Assembly: GCA_032716605.1 (NCBI GenBank)
Contig: CM064519.1
Coordinates: 24,948,191 to 25,012,190 of the forward strand
Source of the DNA: Paralithodes platypus
Lineage: Eukaryota; Arthropoda; Malacostraca; Decapoda; Lithodidae
Length of the DNA stretch: 64,000 bases
Direction of reading: 5' to 3'
The notes below the pieces were generated by a model. It saw only the letters and a list, made by a program, of their open reading frames with translations. It was not told where the DNA came from and ran no database searches. A program made the position numbers and the translations under genes. Positions 10,297 through 21,115 of the stretch are shown here, in pieces; positions within the stretch are counted from its first letter, which is position 1, and every line of letters begins with the position of its first letter.

Positions 10297-10358
10297 CTCA
10301 TACCAAATATCACTCAAAACTTCGTGTCTACAATCGAAATGACAATATAAAAAAAAAA

Positions 10359-10402
10359 AAAAATTATCCCACCAATTTACGTTTGTAAATTGATGGGATT
10401 AT
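10359..10402. repeat. Short palindrome
   Basis: ATTATCCCACCAATTTAC is followed at once by its near complement GTAAATTGATGGGATTAT around a short centre. The arms are about 19 bp with one or two mismatches. Such a cruciform-prone sequence is common in AT-rich transposon tails. Confidence 0.75.
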
Positions 10403-11379
10403 CAATTATATCATGCCAAGATTTATAAAAGTTTGTCTCTGTCAAGAATTAGTAATTATATAACTTTATTCTGTCAAAAATTGCCCAAACACTCAGCAAA
10501 ATTGCCCCTCTCAGTGTGACTCTACTCATTTTCACACGGTCAAGCGGTGACCCTTGCCGCTCCTTGATGCTCCAGCTACAGCAGCTCTGTCTGGGAACAA
10601 AATTGGTATAAATACAATAATGGATAAAATACTCTTCACAAATACATTTGTATTGTATAATATTGTAAATAAAAATGAATAATAACTGTGTGGGTGTCGA
10701 AAATTGCTCAACCAGCTTTCTTATGTCTCGCCTACGCGCGTATATTGGATTATACATAGTCATGACTGTCATACAAATACTTGCAGTAGGTCTCGAATAT
10801 ACATTTATATTGCATATTACTTGGAAATAAATAAGTATAAGTTTCTCTGGTGGCAATCTACCCTTTCGCAAGTGTAAGGAGACACCAGTCTATATTAGCC
10901 CTCTATCACAAAAGGCAATCTGCCTGTGTTTACTGACCACCCTCGTTGCTGGTCTATAATATAGTACTTTATTTACAGTCAATGGCCTACATGTTTCTGT
11001 GGTACTTCACATGTGTCTAAAATGCAATGTCTGCTTGCATAAAAATGCAATTCTGAAGTCCATTTATACGTACGACATACGCATGTCTCAGTTTCTCTCT
11101 CTCTCTCTCCATTCCTGACTCATGTTATTGTAGACCTCTTGGTGGCAACGAACACCAGACATCTGGTAGACATAAGGTTCAAAATACCAAGACATCCATA
11201 CGCCTCGGGCGCCTCCACAATTATCACAAAGCTGGCTATCTATCTAGAGATCTGCCTGCCTTCCTTCTCTCCACGACTCACTCACTCACTCACTCCCTCC
11301 CTGCATGCCTCCCTCCCACCCACCCACCCACCCCCACCCACCCTTTCAGGCTTCCGTCTGCTAGAAACACATTCACAAT

Positions 11380-11945
11380 TTGCGTAAATATCGCATCAAT
11401 TGGTCTATATGCGGTATATTCCTTGTTATATGGGACGCCTACATACGTACACGTCTTTATTATAGCATGACAGTGCTCTAAATACAAGATATACGTGATA
11501 TTTATGGCATAACACACCCTCTCCCCCTTTCATTCCCAGCACAACTCACTCACACCTTGGTTCACGCATAGAAACTCATTGGTAATGTGCGTAAATATCG
11601 CATGAATTGGTCTATATGCGGTATATATTTTGATATATGGCACGTATACATACGTACAAGTCTGTATTATAGCATGACAGTGCTCTACGTACAAGATATA
11701 AGTGATATGTATGGCGTAAACCACACTCTCAGCTCATAAATTGCCGCCAAACCTCAAACACATCTTCATTCCCGCCTAAAAATTCTCTTATAATTCCCTT
11801 ATATATTGCAATTTTTGGTCACTATGAGGCATATTCATTGTTATATGGGTGGCCTACACACGTACTCTACATAGCCTAAAAGGGCTCAAAAAAGGAGATA
11901 TACGTGATAATACGCGGTAACCCACCACCTCCTCCCTCGCCTTCT
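11380..11945. repeat. About 207-bp tandem repeat, three copies
   Basis: Copies start near 11388, 11595 and 11798. They share TTGGTCTATATGCGGTATAT and TATTATAGCATGACAGTGCTC in the first two; the third is more diverged (GGTCACTATGAGGCATATTC). It lies in the non-coding right part of piggyBac-1. A (CT)n run (11094-11110) and CCCACC-rich simple sequence (11275-11345) are just upstream. Confidence 0.75.
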
Positions 11946-12367
11946 ATCCCCTGGGCGCGTGAAAATTCGGCAGGGAAATCTCGCCGCTCGATGACAATCT
12001 AGCCGTGCGGTGCCATTCGCTCCACATTTTTTAACTACGGACCGTTCCCCCCCCCCCCAGACATTTTTTGGGGGGTCAAATATATATGGGCCGATGCACG
12101 CAAACATTCCCTACACGATGATGTACTTTTTATCGAAATTGGCAATGGGTCCCAAAATCATCATAGGTGCGCACAGTCTTACCCTGTAGAAAACCCCCTG
12201 TGCGCCACGGAGAGGTTAACTACCAAACTTATAAAATGTGCTTGAAATTATATATTCAAAACAGTTTAAGATTTAAATTTCTTTGTTCATACCTTATATT
12301 CTAGTTGTTCCTAAAAATAGTATAGACCATAATAGAAATTACAGCATTCTGTAAACAAGTAGTAACC

Positions 12368-12501
12368 AGGGGAAATTGACAACAAAATGGGGCGAAAGGG
12401 GTTAAAATCGCCAAACTAACGGGCCGAACATCTAATCTCAAAACTAGTGGGGCTAAACATTAGGGAGAAGGGGTCCAGAAAAACGGTCTGCCTCCCCTTA
12501 A
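12368..12501. repeat. Partial family G repeat
   Basis: This stretch reads like the end of the family G elements at 13774-14154 and 14594-15089: AAATGGGGCGAAA, ATCGCCAAACTAA and GGGCCGAAC, ending in CTGCCTCCCCTTAA. Only one end is present. Confidence 0.7.
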
Positions 12502-12744
12502 CCTCCCCATTACCAAATTTTAGAGCCTCAAGAGACCGATGTGAAGATAAAAAGCGAGTCCTTCACAAAATTATGATGCCATAGAATATTTACTTCTCGA
12601 CTCGCTTTACAAAAACTAAAAACCCCCGGATACTTGTTTAGTATCCATGTAATAGCGGTGATCTAAGGCCTTTTTAACCCCTTCTGTACTAGCGGTGTCC
12701 TTATTAATTTGTTTGCTATATTTAGACCATTTTGTGCAGTTTAA

Positions 12745-12977
12745 CCCACCAGACCCGGTTGGGCTCTGAGAAACCCATAACAAATGCGCCCGCGGAACCC
12801 GGTAGGGCTCTGAGGCACCGGCAGCTTGAAAGCCTGTAAGCTTGGTGTGCGAGGCGTCCGTCCGACGCATGTAAACAACAGCCGGTTGGACCGACGCCGC
12901 GCATCTCCGACCACAAGAAGGAGAGGCGTCGCCGGGTTTCGGGGAAATTATAGAATACAATAGCCGGGGCTGGAGGG
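12745..12977. mobile_element. Internally deleted TTAA MITE family A
   Basis: It begins CCCACCAGACCCGGTTGGGC and ends GCCGGGGCTGGAGGG, the family A right end. The shared core GACGCATGTAAACAACAGCC is kept, but about half of the 481-bp form is missing. TTAA lies at 12741-12744 and 12978-12981. The latter is shared with the adjoining family C element. Confidence 0.8.
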
Positions 12978-12981
12978 TTAA

Positions 12982-13550
12982 CCCGGGAACTGCGGGAAGA
13001 CTCTTAAGAGTCAGGGAAAAAAAATATCCATTTAAAACACCCAATTTTTTTTTTTTTTTTTTATTGCCCCTGGGCCATGCCAAATATCACTCCTCCACCT
13101 CCCCTCCTTCCCCACTTTCCTCCCCTCCTTCAGTTATCACCTATTTTCCCTGTTATTCCCTTATTCTGTGGTATATTTTCGTGCTAACATTAGCGAGTTG
13201 CAAGCAGGGCATTGTCATCACTGTTAGCAAGCGAGTGCAAGAGAGAGAGAGAGAGAGTATCGATCGACAGTCTCTCTCCAGAGGTGGAGAAAAGTGGTGG
13301 GAAGTCAGGTTGCCTCAGCCATACATTATGTAACTCCCGGCCTGTATCGCCGGTTTTGACCATCCAAACGCTGTTTCCACTTGTTTTATTGTTGTAACAG
13401 GTTAATACCTTTATAATCAACCTATAATAGGCGCATATGGATAAGTATTAATGCTATTTATGGTAAAATAACGATGTTAGTGATGGGAACAGCTCAAATA
13501 CGTCAGCACAGGAGTGTGGTGTCTCATACCCCCCATGCGCACTTCAGAGG
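12982..13550. mobile_element. TTAA MITE family C
   Basis: 569 bp from CCCGGGAACTGCGGGAAG to GCGCACTTCAGAGG, with TTAA at 12978-12981 and 13551-13554. The left end matches the piggyBac-1 left end, including GACTCTTAAGAG, and the right end matches the piggyBac-1 right end. It looks like an internally deleted derivative of that family. A (GA)n run lies at about 13243-13257. The ORFs on both strands are not conserved. Confidence 0.8.
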
Positions 13551-13773
13551 TTAAGAAGGATCTGTGGCAGTCAAAAGGGTTAAGCAAGATACGGTAGTTC
13601 GAAGCCTGTGCATTGCTGGAGGCCCTTTTTTTTTAACTGGTCCAATAGTAGCCAGAATAAAATGAAAAAGAAGTTGCCGGTACAGAAGGGGTTAAATAGG
13701 TTATAAAATATATAAACACCCAATAGTCAAGGCATTTATGAATGAAAAGACTTCGGAGCTTTATGTTGGTCAA

Positions 13774-14154
13774 TTAGGGAGAGGCAGACCATTTTTCTGG
13801 ACCCCCTTCTCCCTAATGTTTAGCCCCACTAGTTTTGATATTATAAGACGTTCGGCCCATTAGTTTGGCAATTTTAACACCTTTCACCTCATTTTGTTGT
13901 CAATTTTAAGACTTTTCGTGCCATTTAGCTGTCTATTTTTTCCTGGCGAGCGATAGCAAGCCTGTAATTCTAAGATGAACCGGCCTTTGGCCGGAACAAT
14001 TTTCTACCAAAAAATGTACAAATTTATCTTGAATGGGGGGGTGGGGGGGTCTAGGGGGTGTTTTTCTAAGCTTGATGGAGGTCTAGGGAGGAAACTAAAA
14101 ACATATATGAATAAATTAATTAATACACCAAACAAACGGCCAGTCTCCCCTTAA
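13774..14154. repeat. Family G repeat, copy 1
   Basis: It starts TTAGGGAGAGGCAGACC and ends GGCCAGTCTCCCCTTAA, approximate inverted ends. The interior (CCCACTAGTTTTGA, TTCGGCCCATTAGTTTGG, GAGCGATAGCAAGCC) is shared, on the other strand, with copy 2. This is probably a DNA-transposon MITE. The superfamily is unclear because TTAA may be part of the end rather than the target site. Confidence 0.65.
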
Positions 14155-14593
14155 AAACATTCTTAGCGTTCCAGTGCCACATAAGGGGAACACTTCCGAT
14201 TCATCTAGTACAATGAAAAGCCTTTGGCCATAAAATTAACTACCTTATAGCCAACTTCAGTAGCATTTGTCGTTTATACATAATGGTGAGACCAACTTCA
14301 AATCTGGTAAAGCACATTCAACTTCAATGTAACTTCTTCCAATGGTAGTTCTCCAAGGTTGCACTATTGTCTAGGCTATTATATCGCCTCCAGTAATTTT
14401 GTCCTAGTTACAATAATTATACCTTACCATTACCACTCCTAAAATTTAAAGTTTATCTACATACCTTACCATTACCACTCCTAAAATTTAAAGTTTAGCT
14501 AGCCTACATAATAGAAGGAAACAAATCACATACTCCGGCTCCCTTGCATAACTACTGTACGATACTATACCCTATTCCAAGTAGGCCAAAACA

Positions 14594-15089
14594 TTAAGGG
14601 GGGATGGTTCACTTTTTGGTAGATTTTTTCATATGTTTATTATTTTCTTTAGTTTCCTCCCTAGACCTCCCATCAAACTTAATAAAACATCCATCAGATC
14701 CCCCTTCTAGATTAATTTTTACATTTTTCGGTAGGAAAACGTCTCGGCCAAAGGCCGCTTACTCTTACGATTACGGGCTCGCTATCGATCGCCAGGAAAA
14801 AAATCGACACCTAATTTTTGTTTTTGTTTTTTTCTATGTGAGTGAGGGAGGCAAAAGGCAGAACTGCCTATAGCGAGTGCCTCCCCCATAGTTGAAAGAG
14901 TGACAGGGCCAAAATCAAGGGACGTACGAGCCAAAATGCCTGGCACGAAAGGTCTTAAAATTGACAACGAAATGGGGCAAAAGGTATTAAAATCGCCAAA
15001 CTAAAGGGCCGAACGTCATAAAATCTGAAAACTATTGGGGGTAAGCATGAGGAAGAAGGGTCACCAGAAAAACAGCCATGTCCCCTTAA
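14594..15089. repeat. Family G repeat, copy 2, with an inserted LINE tail
   Basis: It starts TTAAGGGGGGATGG and ends GCCATGTCCCCTTAA, so the ends are inverted repeats. The interior matches copy 1 in reverse complement (AGGAAAAAAATCGACA, GGCACGAAAGGTCTTAAA). At 14808-14937 about 130 bp of LINE-e tail interrupts it. Confidence 0.7.
14808..14937 (-). mobile_element. LINE-e 3' tail fragment
   Basis: A T-rich start (the poly-A tail on the minus strand) is followed by CTATGTGAGTGAGGGAGGCA and TGAAAGAGTGACAGGGCC, also found at 62758-62840. It is a very short 5'-truncated insertion inside a family G repeat. Confidence 0.8.
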
Positions 15090-15384
15090 CCTCTATAACT
15101 CTCAAACTACTAGAGCAATCGAACTAATATTTCTACCATTTGGGAAGGGTCAGCCAGGGAATAGGAGTGGAAATTTACATCCCATTTGCTCTAGCCCTAT
15201 TTGATTTATGGAAGTCAGAGTTCACGATGTCTGGCCTACTTATTTGGAACAGGGTATAGTCTGTGATAGGCCTCACGGAAGCAAGACCATAAAAAAAGCC
15301 TTCCATAAAAAAAAGGGCCTATCAAAACAAAGGAATTTGTCTCTAGGTGAGATAATTCCCCTCCAGTACTCATCCATGTAAATC
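15090..15384. other. Non-coding, nothing recognised
   Basis: No gene or clear repeat. Pyrimidine-rich sequence begins at about 15378. Confidence 0.35.
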
Positions 15385-15847
15385 TCACCCACCCCCCTCC
15401 CCTCCTTATTCCCCCCTCCCTCCCCTCCTCAATTATCACCTATTTTTCCTCTTATTATCATCATTTATCGGTTATTTTTCTCTCCCGCGATAATGTAGCA
15501 CAAGTGGGTTGCAGAAAAGATCGTTATGCAACACCCAGACACCGGCCCACACCGCCCCGCTCGTCTCAGTTACCTCACAGACAGCGAGAGAGGAGGGTTG
15601 CCTGTGGCTCTCTCTCGCCTGAGATTATGACCGGGTGGCCAATATCTTCGTTTTTCACCACCCAAATGCTTTTCCCACTTATTTTAGCACTCTTGAAGGT
15701 TCATATATACATCATATATGTAAAATAAAAGCATACCGAAAACAAATAATGCTCTATATTGTAAATATAACGAATTCTGTCAGAATCCAAGGCTAGAAAT
15801 GCACAAATAACTACCCTAGCCCCTAGGTCTATTTCGCGCTTGTCAGG
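15385..15847. repeat. Family C-like MITE relic
   Basis: The C-rich part, TATCACCTATTTTTCCTCTT, CGAGAGAGGAGGGTTGCC and the end CGCGCTTGTCAGG before TTAA (15848-15851) resemble family C (12982-13550 and 28559-29054) in order, but at low identity. The left end was not found. Confidence 0.45.
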
Positions 15848-15851
15848 TTAA

Positions 15852-16887
15852 GGGTTAAAATTATATTTATTAAAATAGTTTAACCAGACCACTGAGTTCC
15901 CCAAAAAAACTCTTATAGGGCTGGCCTGAAGGATTAGATCAAGATGGACAACCAATCAAGATATGATAGGTAGGGAAGGGCAAGAGGTGAACAAATCTAG
16001 GAAGGTGAAGATACGCAGACATTTCTCACCATTTCACCAATTCAGCCGCACCAGAGTTCCTCTTATAGGGTAGGGCCGAAGGGTGAGTCAAGAACTGCTA
16101 CACTGCAGCACCAATTAAGAAGTGATCAAGGGTGAAGAATGAGAAATCAGGTCTAAGGAAGAAATAAATCACACAGAGATACACACATAATACACCACTG
16201 AGGGGAATCGAGTCAGCTTGACCGCACCAGCGACCATAGGCACAAATAAAGTCAGGAGCCAATAAACTAGCCAGGCCAGGGTGGCATATGATATAGGCCG
16301 TCCGGAAGACAACCGAATTAGACAGAATAAGAATAGAAGGGGAAAAACATACAAAAAGGGGCATTCAAATTTCAATGGAAATTCACTATGATAACTGTAA
16401 TATGTGGGAATAACTTTCACCTTCATATTTCCTCATCTCTTAGCATAAACATGATCAATTAGGGTGCCATTTTCAGTTGTTGGTTGTTACATGTTGAGAG
16501 TATCCACGCTTTTCCATTAAATTTGCAATAGAAGAGTTAGTTTGGATGTGTTCACAATGCAACTAATTGAGTACCGGTATTTGTCTAGTTCATTTAGCAA
16601 ATTACTTAAATTTACTCTAAAATAATTAAGTCCATATGAAATAGGTCTGTATATAGGGACAGGTTTGTCCTATAGAGAAGTATAGCCAACACTGTTCTCT
16701 ACCCACTAAAAGCTGAACCAGTGGAAGGTATTACCCGTGTTTGCATACCTTGCCTCAATTTCAGTCAGGCTATATTTGGATGATAATTTGAACTCAATTT
16801 GACCTATCTCAGAATAGTAGTATGGGAATTTCATTTTTTTCCTTATTGTGAAGGCAACCATTATTCTATAAAAACACTTACCCTAAT
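15852..16887. other. Non-coding, no gene recognised
   Basis: Two related pieces near 15893 and 16050 share GAGTTCC...CTCTTATAGGG followed by GAAGG, a diverged duplication of about 150 bp. The rest shows nothing I can name. The ORFs at 16098-16426 have no recognisable domains. Confidence 0.4.
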
Positions 16888-17620
16888 AATACATGTACCA
16901 GGTTGTTCTCTATATTTTAAGTTTATACTCTTTATATAAAAGGCTTGCATGGCTGCATGATAAAAGTTTTTCTTTGATTCACTCTTCTTGACTTTTTCTA
17001 TATTGCAGGCCATGCTTTTGTTCCTCCTAATTCCTTTTCTATTATTTCCACTCCTCAAGTGAGGTACTGTAGAGGTGATTCTCTTGGTCCCATCTGTAGA
17101 GGTATTGTAAATGGTGGCCACACACACCCGTGGCAGTCTTTCACACCCAACCCATCTTGTCCTATCTAATTTTATGTTGAACTCTATTGTTCTTGATCCC
17201 ACTATAGGACTTGGTAGCCTATTCCACACATCTACAACTCTGTTACTAAACGAATAATACATGTACCAGGTTGTTCTCTATATTTTAAGTTTATACTCTT
17301 TATATAAAAGGCTTGCATGGCTGCATGATAAATGTTTTTCTTTGATTCACTCTTCTTGACTTTTTCTATATTGCAGGCCATGCTTTTGTTCCTCCTAATT
17401 CCTTTTCTATTATTTCCACTCCTCAACTGAGGTACTGTAGAGGTGATTCTCTTGGTCCCATCTGTAGAGGTATTGTAAATGGTGGCCACACACACCCGTG
17501 GCAGTCTTTCACACCCAACCCATCTTGTCCTATCTAATTTTATGTTGAACTCTATTGTTCTTGATCCCACTATAGGACTTGGTAGCCTATTCCACACATC
17601 CTAACTCTGTTACTAAACGA
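16888..17620 (-). repeat. Tandem duplication of a LINE C-terminal segment (368 bp, two copies)
   Basis: AATACATGTACCAGGTTG occurs at 16888 and 17256, and the copies are almost identical. On the minus strand each encodes FSNRVVDVWNRLPSPIVGSR and KLDRTRWVGCER, the usual C-terminal signature of CR1/jockey-group LINE ORF2 (compare F-x-R-V-V-x-W-N-x-L-P). The duplication is recent relative to the surrounding repeats. ORFs at 16861-17597 are parts of it. Confidence 0.8.
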
Positions 17621-18165
17621 ATAGAGGCAGATCCCTTACACACTCAGTTTCTCTCTGTCGCTCGTTTGCTTGCACATCGGTACAAATGAAGCAGATCCCT
17701 TACACATGCAACTAAGATGAACATGGGAATCTGCAGACAAGTGGCCCACAAAAGGCAGATCCCTTTCACATCCAACCCATTTTGTCCATATGTCTATCTG
17801 ATTTTATCTTGAAATTCTTTATTGTTCTTGATCCCACTATAGCACTAGGTAGCCTATTTCACATATCTACGACTGTTACGAGAGAGGCAGATCTATCCCT
17901 TACACAGCCAATCTCTCTCTCTCTCTTATTTGCACACTGGTACAAATGAGGCAGATCCCTTACACATGCTACCAAGATGAAAATGGGAGTCTGCAGAGAG
18001 CCGATTGGCCCACACACGGCAGATCCCTTTCACACCCAACCCATCTCGTCCTATAAAATTTTATGTTGAAGCTCTATTGTTATTGACCCCACTATAGCAC
18101 TTGGTAGATTATTCCACATACTTTCTTACAGTTTCTTACAGTAGATCCTCTGGAAAAAGGCAAAC
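17621..18165 (-). repeat. Degenerate LINE 3'-end repeats
   Basis: GGCAGATCCCTT, TCACACCCAACCCAT and GTCTGCAGAGAGCC recur several times between 17620 and 18050 and again at 19850-20500. They derive from LINE C-termini and 3' ends, as the translated WVGCERDLPCVG pieces show. No gene is present. Confidence 0.7.
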
Positions 18166-19810
18166 TAGGCCTGTGTATCCAGCTCAGTACCAGTACTTGC
18201 ACTGCTGCGGTCGTTCACGGTGTTGGCGGCGGCGGTAGCAGACGCAACATTTTTACTATTCTGTATTTTTGTTTTATAATCAAACTTCAAATCTTGTCTT
18301 CCCCATGCTTTATCAAGATTACTTTCAAACTCCCTTATTGATTCGGAATCGACTACATACTGGGGCAGTGCGTTCCACTCATTTACCACTCTTATCACAA
18401 AATGAGTTCTTTGCCTTCTCAAGCCTATTTCTTTCTTTGTAAATTTTCTTAGAGTGTCCTCTCGTTCTTGTTCCCTCCCGCATCAAGAAGATACCTTCAC
18501 ACACATCCTCATCGTACTTTCCTGACACTATCTTAAAAGTCTCTATCATATCCCCTCTCTTTCTCCTATATGCCAGTGTCGGAAGCCCCAGTGTCCTCAA
18601 CCTCTGCTCATAGCCCGCGTTCTTCAACGTTGGTACCAGCTTGCTAGCTCTCCTCTGCACTTTCTCCACTGCTTCTATATCCTTTACCATATATGGAGCC
18701 CACACCTGGTTCGCATGTTCCAGGTGCGGCCTAACCAGCGCTGTATAGAGATTCCTGAAGATTTCTTCGTCAAGTGACACAAATGTCCTCCTTATCAGCC
18801 CTACAATTCTATTGGCTTTGTTTATCTTTTCCGCTAAATGTTCTGAGAAATTTAACTTATTGTCTATCACTACTCTATATCCTTTTCTGCATTCACTTCC
18901 TCCATCGCTTCATACATACTGTATCCTACCTTGCTTGTCCCAATCCGCATGTACTTGCATTTTTTTGGATGAAAAGGCATTAACCAATGCTCAGACCATC
19001 CCTTCATGCCCTCCACATCTCCTTGAAGCAAACCCACATCTTCCTTACTCCTCACTCTTCTATACAGCTTAGTGTCATCCGCATACAGGTATACCTCACT
19101 TCCATTAGTTATAACTTCAGGTAAGTCGTTGATAAATATAACGAACAGCAGTGGTCCCAACACAGATCCCTGAGGTACCCCACTTGTAATTTCCCTCCAG
19201 CCCGAGCCTATTCCATTCACCAGTACCCTTTGTCTCCGATCTTTCAGGAAGGCTTCTATCCATTTCACACATTTCTCCCCTATACTATAGCTTCTAACTT
19301 TCTCTATTAACCTTTTATGTGGGACCTTATCGAAAGCCTTCATAAAATCGCAATATACCACGTCTATTACATGACCATCTTCTAGAATTTGCATCCAATC
19401 ATCTACCACCTTAATTAGCTGTAGTACCGTCGACCTCCCCGGCAAGAATCCGAACTGTCTCCCATTGAAAAGTTGGTTTGACTTCATATGCTCCATTATT
19501 CCTTCTCTAATTACCGTTTCCATTAGTTTACACACACACTTGTCAAACTGACTGGTCTATAATTCCCTGGGTCATTTCTCTTTCCCTTCTTAAATATAGC
19601 TGTTATGTTCGCCTCTCTCCAGTCCATCGGGATTTGTCCTGTATTAAACGATACCTCAAATAACATTTTCAATGGCTCTACTAACATCTCACCTCCTTCC
19701 TTTATGATTCTTGGGTGTATCCCATCCGGTCTTACTTCTTCTTGACTTACTTCTGTTCATTTTTTCTATAGCCCTTCTTATTCTAGCATGGGAAAACTCT
19801 ATTAGTTTTA
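18166..19810 (-). pseudogene. LINE-h reverse transcriptase (CR1/jockey group), broken
   Basis: Minus strand, N to C: a piece near 19560-19660 (ANITAIFKKGK, NYRPVS); an ORF 18870-19535 with QFGFLPGRSTVLQL, DFMKAFDKVPH, SGVPQGSVLGPLLFVIFIND and the catalytic YADD in LYADDTKLYRR; an ORF 18379-18870 with NFSEHLAEKINKANRIVG and RPHLEHANQVWAPY; and an ORF 18165-18422 with FVIRVVNEWNALPQYVVDS. All are parts of one ORF2 split by frameshifts. The endonuclease is not seen. It reverse-transcribed its own RNA when active. Confidence 0.9.
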
Positions 19811-20690
19811 GTGCCGGTGCCATACAGTATCTATAACTCTTTTACCAAGCGAATAGAGGCAGATCCTTTACACAGCCAATCTCTTTCTCTCTCGTTCTTG
19901 TTTGTTTTGCACACCGGTACAAATGAGGCAGATCCCTCACACATGCAACCAAGATGAAAAGGGGAGTCTGCAGAGAGCCAAGTGGCCCACATAAGGCAGA
20001 TCCCTTTCACACCCAACCCATCTCATAAACGTTACCTGTTATTTACACTACTTACTATACACCCATGTTATTATATACCTGCAACCAAAACACAATTGTA
20101 AGAAATAGGAACATAGGAAAATGGGAGTCTGTAGAGAGCCAATTGGCCCACACAAGACAGATCCTTTTCACACCTAAACCATCTCATAACAACTCTCTCA
20201 TTTATCTGTCTTCCTTACATTTATGACATCCTAGTCTCTCTCACACAAATGAGAACATAAGAAAACCGGAGTCTGCAGAGAGCCGGTTGGCCCACACATG
20301 TCAGATCCCTTTCACACCCAACCCATCCCGCGCTCTCTCTCTCTCTCTCACATTTATCGCTATCTTCCTTACGTTTATGACATCCTATTCTCTCTTGCCA
20401 TACTCTCTCACCCTCACAAATGAGAACATAAACAAAATAAGAAAACGGTAGTCTGCAGAGAGCCGATTGACCTACACATGGCAGATCCCTTTCACACCCA
20501 ACCCATCTCGTTCTATCTAATTTCAAGTTGAAGCTCTATTGTTCTTGATCCCATTATAGCACTCGGTAGCCTATTCCACATATCTACAACTCTGTTACTA
20601 AATGAATAGAGGCAGATCCCTTATACAGGCAATCTCTCCCTCTCTCGTTCTTATTTGTTTGCACAATCTGTTCCTTTTGTAGTATCTCCA
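19811..20690 (-). repeat. Degenerate LINE 3'-end repeats, second block
   Basis: At least four diverged copies of a unit contain GAGTCTGCAGAGAGCC, a CAGATCC...TTCACACC block and CCCAACCCATC, often next to CT-rich simple sequence. The minus strand gives repeated WVGCERDLPCVGQ pieces. With 17621-18165 it encloses the RT relic, as if LINE ends had been amplified here. Confidence 0.7.
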
Positions 20691-21115
20691 TGCCCGATAA
20701 GTTAAATGATCTTTTGATATCTGTGACACAACTTTTGTATCCAACACAATACCCCTCGAACCCCGGACAACGTTGCTTGCAACTTTAATTTTTATTATTA
20801 TTATTATTGTTATAGTTATTTTTATTTCTTTGTACTAGTAGAGTTGTTACCCTGTACGCATGTTTGTATGTCTGTTTTTGCTAGTTCCTACTGATGTATT
20901 TGACCCATATATAGGCTCCGCCTCCCCTCCCCCCATGCTTCTGCCCCCTCCCTGTCCTGCCTCCTTCCTCCCTCCCAACCCCCACCTCCCTCTCCTCCCC
21001 CGCCACCTGTCTGGACGGATATTTAAGGCCTCCTATGTACCAGCATTTGTTAGTGACCTGATGAAGCTATCTGCGAAACGTTGTCAATAAAGTGCTCTTC
21101 CTCAGATGGTGTTTC
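20691..21115 (+). other. Retroelement-like 3' end with a hammerhead-like core motif
   Basis: A (TTA)n run (20794-20808) and C-rich sequence lead to CCTGATGAAGCTATCTGCG then AAACG at 21058-21081, followed by AATAAA at 21087. CTGATGA...GAAAC is the core of hammerhead ribozymes, which are known in Penelope-like retroelements. The flanking stems do not pair convincingly here, so this is a weak call. No coding sequence is adjacent. Confidence 0.3.

Larger units (their letters stand above)
6876..12215 (+). mobile_element. piggyBac-1 transposon with both ends
   Basis: The left end CCCGGGAGCTGCGGGGAG follows TTAA at 6872-6875. The right end, CTGTGCGCCACGGAGAGG, precedes TTAA at 12216-12219. Both ends match those of the family C MITE at 12982-13550, whose ends are CCCGGGAACTGCGGG and ATGCGCACTTCAGAGG. 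The transposase lies at 7062-9669. The remaining 2.5 kb to the right end holds a hairpin, a tRNA-like relic and a three-copy tandem repeat but no gene. A stop codon and frame breaks make it non-autonomous now. The left end is more certain than the right. Confidence 0.75.
12678..13691. mobile_element. TTAA MITE family D, host of two other MITEs
   Basis: The left end CCCCTTCTGTAC after TTAA (12674-12677) is repeated inverted at the right end, GTACAGAAGGGG before TTAA (13692-13695). The 12 bp are perfect. Inside lie a family A element (12745-12977) and a family C element (12982-13550), back to back. Without them only about 200 bp remain. A related right end (CAGAATAAAATGAA... GAAGGGG) occurs at 21838-21875. 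Confidence 0.75.

Noticed and set aside
16098..16426. Hydrophobic minus-strand ORFs as small membrane proteins
   Set aside because: Two overlapping frames are both hydrophobic because of T-rich sequence; no start context, domain or splice support.
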